The notes below the pieces were generated by a model, which had not been told where the DNA came from, made no database searches, and worked only from the letters and a program-made list of their open reading frames with translations. A stretch of 23,174 nt of DNA from Patescibacteria group bacterium (GTDB lineage Bacteria; Patescibacteriota; Gracilibacteria; UM-FILTER-43-11). Positions 21,237 through 23,174 of this stretch are shown piece after piece (within the stretch, counting starts at the first letter, position 1; every line of letters starts with the position of its first letter). A program made the position numbers and the translations under genes. The stretch is taken from positions 1-23,174 of the forward strand of contig JAJDCF010000027.1 of the NCBI GenBank assembly GCA_029260955.1, read 5' to 3'.

Positions 21237-22400
21237 CTATTGATCTAAAGTACCCAGCGACTTAGGAATAAGCATTTCGTACTTTAACTTTGGGTATCGC
21301 ATGTTCAGAAGGGCTGAAATACCAAATTGATGAGCAGCCCCCCATACGATTACATTTCTGTCACCATCCGACATATCGTGCACTATTTTTTCAATGAGGT
21401 AACGCTCTCTTAAATATCCATTCAATTGAACTGCTATCGCGTCTCCAAGTTCCGGCTGATGCTTCATTATGTTGTCCATACTACCATTCAACTTTGCCAC
21501 CAACATGTTGAACTTCTGCTGCTCAGAGCCATAAACCCGAAATTTTGGATCCAAGATCCAACTACGCTTGGATTGCTGTAGATCGGTCAGTGATCTTCCT
21601 GCCATTGCATCAGTGTTCTCTTGAGGTAGATCAAAACTAGATATTACTGCATCAAATCCAACTTTCATGTCTTGTCGATATTTTTCTCCATCAAGAACGC
21701 CTTCATGACCGGAGCCTTCGGCAAAGTACTTTGTGTGTGGCCCATTCAAAATCGTAGCTATCATTCTTGTTTCATCCTGAGATCGAAGTACTTGCTTCTC
21801 CCATTTTGGATCTGTTGATGTATGACCCGAATGATATTGGGGGACAAGGACCAATGAACCCTTTTTGGAATTCTTTCTATTAACTTCTGAAAGCCTTTCA
21901 ATATCCTCAAAGATACCTGAGGCCAGCATACCCCTGAAGTATTGACTTATGCGTTGATCTGCAGCAGGGTGCTTACCCTTTGAAGCTCCTTCCCGTACTG
22001 TTGCTTCCAAGAACTTTCTTACACCCTCCGCGCTGCGTGTTCCAAGTGTGTCCAATGTCATCTGCCCCCGACGGATTATTTCTCCATTATAAAGGACTCC
22101 TGTTCCTAGATAAGGCTCAAGCTTTGCCTGAGTAGCTTTATCAATAGGGCTATTCTCGGAGAACTTCGTACCATTTGTTTCACTGGTGGGTGGTGCTGTC
22201 TCTTTTTTCCTTTCGACTGACGGCGCAGCTTTCTGATTCGCTCCATTGCTATCTGTTTCTTCCTTGTCACAATATTCAGCTCCAACAGCTATCCCGCTAA
22301 CAAGAGCTATGGCTATCATCAGACGAGACAAATGTGCGCCAGAACGTGATACAGAGAGTTGGTCATCTGCTTCAGTTGGCTTATTAGCTCCTTTTTTCAT
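21237..22400 (-). CDS. Exported or membrane-anchored protein of unknown function, possibly TraB/ChaN-like
   Basis: 387 residues. A hydrophobic segment at about 26-41 (LMIAIALVSGIAVGA) after a charged N-terminus acts as signal or anchor. Residues ~44-85 are a low-complexity Thr/Pro/Glu/Lys linker. The remaining ~300 residues look globular. Near 181 is SLVLVPQYHSGHTS, and near the end ERYLIEKIVHDMSDGDRNVIVWGAAHQFGISALL. An early beta strand with His, then an ER-helix-strand-G-AHQFG ending, recalls the TraB/PrgY and ChaN/EreA group, but the usual GE-H motif is not evident, so this is a weak suggestion. Lys-rich and hydrophilic overall. It ends 34 nt before folP in the same direction. Confidence 0.6.
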   Translation of the reverse strand: MKKGANKPTEADDQLSVSRSGAHLSRLMIAIALVSGIAVGAEYCDKEETDSNGANQKAAPSVERKKETAPPTSETNGTKFSENSPIDKATQAKLEPYLGTGVLYNGEIIRRGQMTLDTLGTRSAEGVRKFLEATVREGASKGKHPAADQRISQYFRGMLASGIFEDIERLSEVNRKNSKKGSLVLVPQYHSGHTSTDPKWEKQVLRSQDETRMIATILNGPHTKYFAEGSGHEGVLDGEKYRQDMKVGFDAVISSFDLPQENTDAMAGRSLTDLQQSKRSWILDPKFRVYGSEQQKFNMLVAKLNGSMDNIMKHQPELGDAIAVQLNGYLRERYLIEKIVHDMSDGDRNVIVWGAAHQFGISALLNMRYPKLKYEMLIPKSLGTLDQ

Positions 22401-22427
22401 AATATGTTGATTAAAAAGCGGAGTATG

Positions 22428-22456
22428 ATCCTAATACTATTGCTTTATATAGTCAA
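22428..22456 (-). promoter_or_regulatory. Promoter of the exported unknown protein
   Basis: Minus-strand TTGACT, 17-nt spacer, TAGGAT, with about 20 nt to ATG 22400. Confidence 0.45.
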
Positions 22457-22509
22457 GTTTTATGCCTGCTGTAGCTTCCAAGGCTTAATTATAAGTGGAC
22501 AAAAGACTC

Positions 22510-22533
22510 CTGTTTATAATATTCTATAAACAG
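22510..22533 (+). promoter_or_regulatory. Inverted repeat overlapping a -10 box upstream of sdaAB
   Basis: CTGTTTATA, 6 nt, TATAAACAG: a perfect 9-bp inverted repeat spanning the TATAAT at 22515-22520 and ending 19 nt before the start codon. Size and position suit a dimeric repressor operator; an mRNA hairpin is the alternative. Confidence 0.45.
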
Positions 22534-22552
22534 TAAAGTTACTCCCATTTAT

Positions 22553-23174
22553 ATGCTTGTCTCCATCTTTGATGTAGCGGGTCCGATCATGGTAGGTCCT
22601 AGCAGCTCTCATACTGCTGGTGCCTGCAAAATTGGCCAAGTCGCACGTGCGCTCTTTAATGGAACTCCAACAGAAGCTGACTTTTATTTGTACGGATCAT
22701 TTGCCACGGTTTACAAGGGCCATGCCACCGATAAAGCTCTTCTGGCAGGGGTGATGAGGTTTTTTACTAGTGATTCGAGAATAAAAGATGCCTTTGAAAT
22801 AGCTGATAAAAAGGGGCTTAAGTATAAGTTCACTCCCGTCAAAATTGATCCCCCTGAACATCACCCCAATACAGTGCGTATTATTCTTAAAAATAGAAAA
22901 CGTCAAGTGAGCCTGGTGGGCTCTTCGACTGGTGGAGGGGAAATTAAGATTACCTTTATTAACGATGTGCCGGTTGATCTTGATCTAACAGCAGGCCGCT
23001 TTTTCTCTCTTCTTATCGGGCATGATCTTGAGCCTAAGAATGTATTGCACCCATTGTATGCACAGCTTTTAGACTGGAATATTCCTATTGCTGGCAAACA
23101 AACCATATGTGCTGTAAGAGGAAAGAAGAAATGCATGACCACGCTGAATATTGAGGATAATTACCTAAAATTGA
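22553..23174 (+). CDS. sdaAB: L-serine dehydratase, beta subunit (iron-sulfur type), 3' end outside window
   Basis: Open from ATG 22553 through the window end, 207 codons seen. With the alpha subunit it deaminates L-serine to pyruvate and ammonia using a 4Fe-4S cluster held by the partner chain. The start SIFDVAGPIMVGPSSSHTAGACKIG is the family signature. YLYGSFATVYKGHATDKALLAGVMRF and HHPNTVRIIL follow, then a GSSTGGGEIKI segment leading into the ACT-like region. The beta subunit alone is usually about 220 residues, so only a short piece is missing unless it is fused to the alpha chain. The alpha gene is expected downstream. No Shine-Dalgarno site; a palindrome overlaps the likely promoter. 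Confidence 0.93.
   Translation, partial: MLVSIFDVAGPIMVGPSSSHTAGACKIGQVARALFNGTPTEADFYLYGSFATVYKGHATDKALLAGVMRFFTSDSRIKDAFEIADKKGLKYKFTPVKIDPPEHHPNTVRIILKNRKRQVSLVGSSTGGGEIKITFINDVPVDLDLTAGRFFSLLIGHDLEPKNVLHPLYAQLLDWNIPIAGKQTICAVRGKKKCMTTLNIEDNYLKL

Noticed and set aside
1..23174. Alternative genetic code (UGA as glycine)
   Set aside because: folE and lipoprotein B end at UGA exactly where the proteins should end, and no gene needs read-through of UGA.

Overview
The window (about 23 kb) looks like a chromosomal segment of a Patescibacteria/CPR-type bacterium, possibly from the Peregrinibacteria/Gracilibacteria neighbourhood. That placement is inference. It rests on very tight packing, a ribosomal protein L31 with a long charged tail, housekeeping genes that mostly lack Shine-Dalgarno sites (several start at or within a base or two of the predicted +1), and large SLH, TSP3/PKD and CAP surface proteins. 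UGA is used as a normal stop (folE at 18442, lipoprotein B at 8102), which argues against the UGA-glycine code of some Gracilibacteria and Absconditabacteria. No gene-free gap exceeds 300 bases.

Layout. 1-460: 3' end of a PGRP/Amidase_2-type N-acetylmuramoyl-L-alanine amidase. 461-1381 (-): trxB. 1474-2550 (+): GT4 glycosyltransferase. 2547-6837 (-): gyrA, a TSP3/PKD surface protein and rpmE in one direction. 6970-12776 (-): an accessory island of four visibly GC-richer lipoprotein genes, called units A (7023), B (8102), C (10252) and D (11580). 12784-13950 (-): ung and a VIT/CCC1-like membrane protein. 14042-14131: tRNA-Ser(UGA). 14143-15926 (-): msrB behind an SH3-SLH-CAP secreted protein. 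15961-16701 (-): YgjP-type metallopeptidase. 16756-18070 (+): Yip1-like membrane protein and SAM methyltransferase. 18123-18356 (-): small GC-rich membrane protein. 18442-19968 (-): folE, folK and a PTPS-family gene in overlapping order. 20091-20420 (+): small acidic protein. 20417-21202 (-): folP. 21237-22400 (-): exported protein of unknown function. 22553 to the end (+): sdaAB, running off the window.

The most unusual part is the lipoprotein island. Each of the four genes is a self-contained transcription unit with the same plan: a sigma70-type promoter with exactly 16 nt between -35 and -10; a boxA-like GCTCTTT exactly 12 nt after the -10; a roughly 140-165 nt leader that can fold into a long-range helix closing 64-66 nt; a lipoprotein coding region; a GGGGAATC-type sequence at the stop codon; and a GC-rich terminator hairpin. 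In unit D the closing helix carries two compensatory base-pair changes. The sequence at the stop codon is complementary to the leader of the same gene, with matching changes between A/B and C/D. This looks like an undescribed structured leader RNA, with possible nut-like antitermination and possible 5'-3' mRNA pairing, serving a family of surface lipoproteins with SLH-like modules.

The second notable point is the folate cluster. folE, folK and folP are present, no folB is visible, and the PTPS homologue carries the CExxHGH motif expected of PTPS-III-type enzymes that replace dihydroneopterin aldolase.
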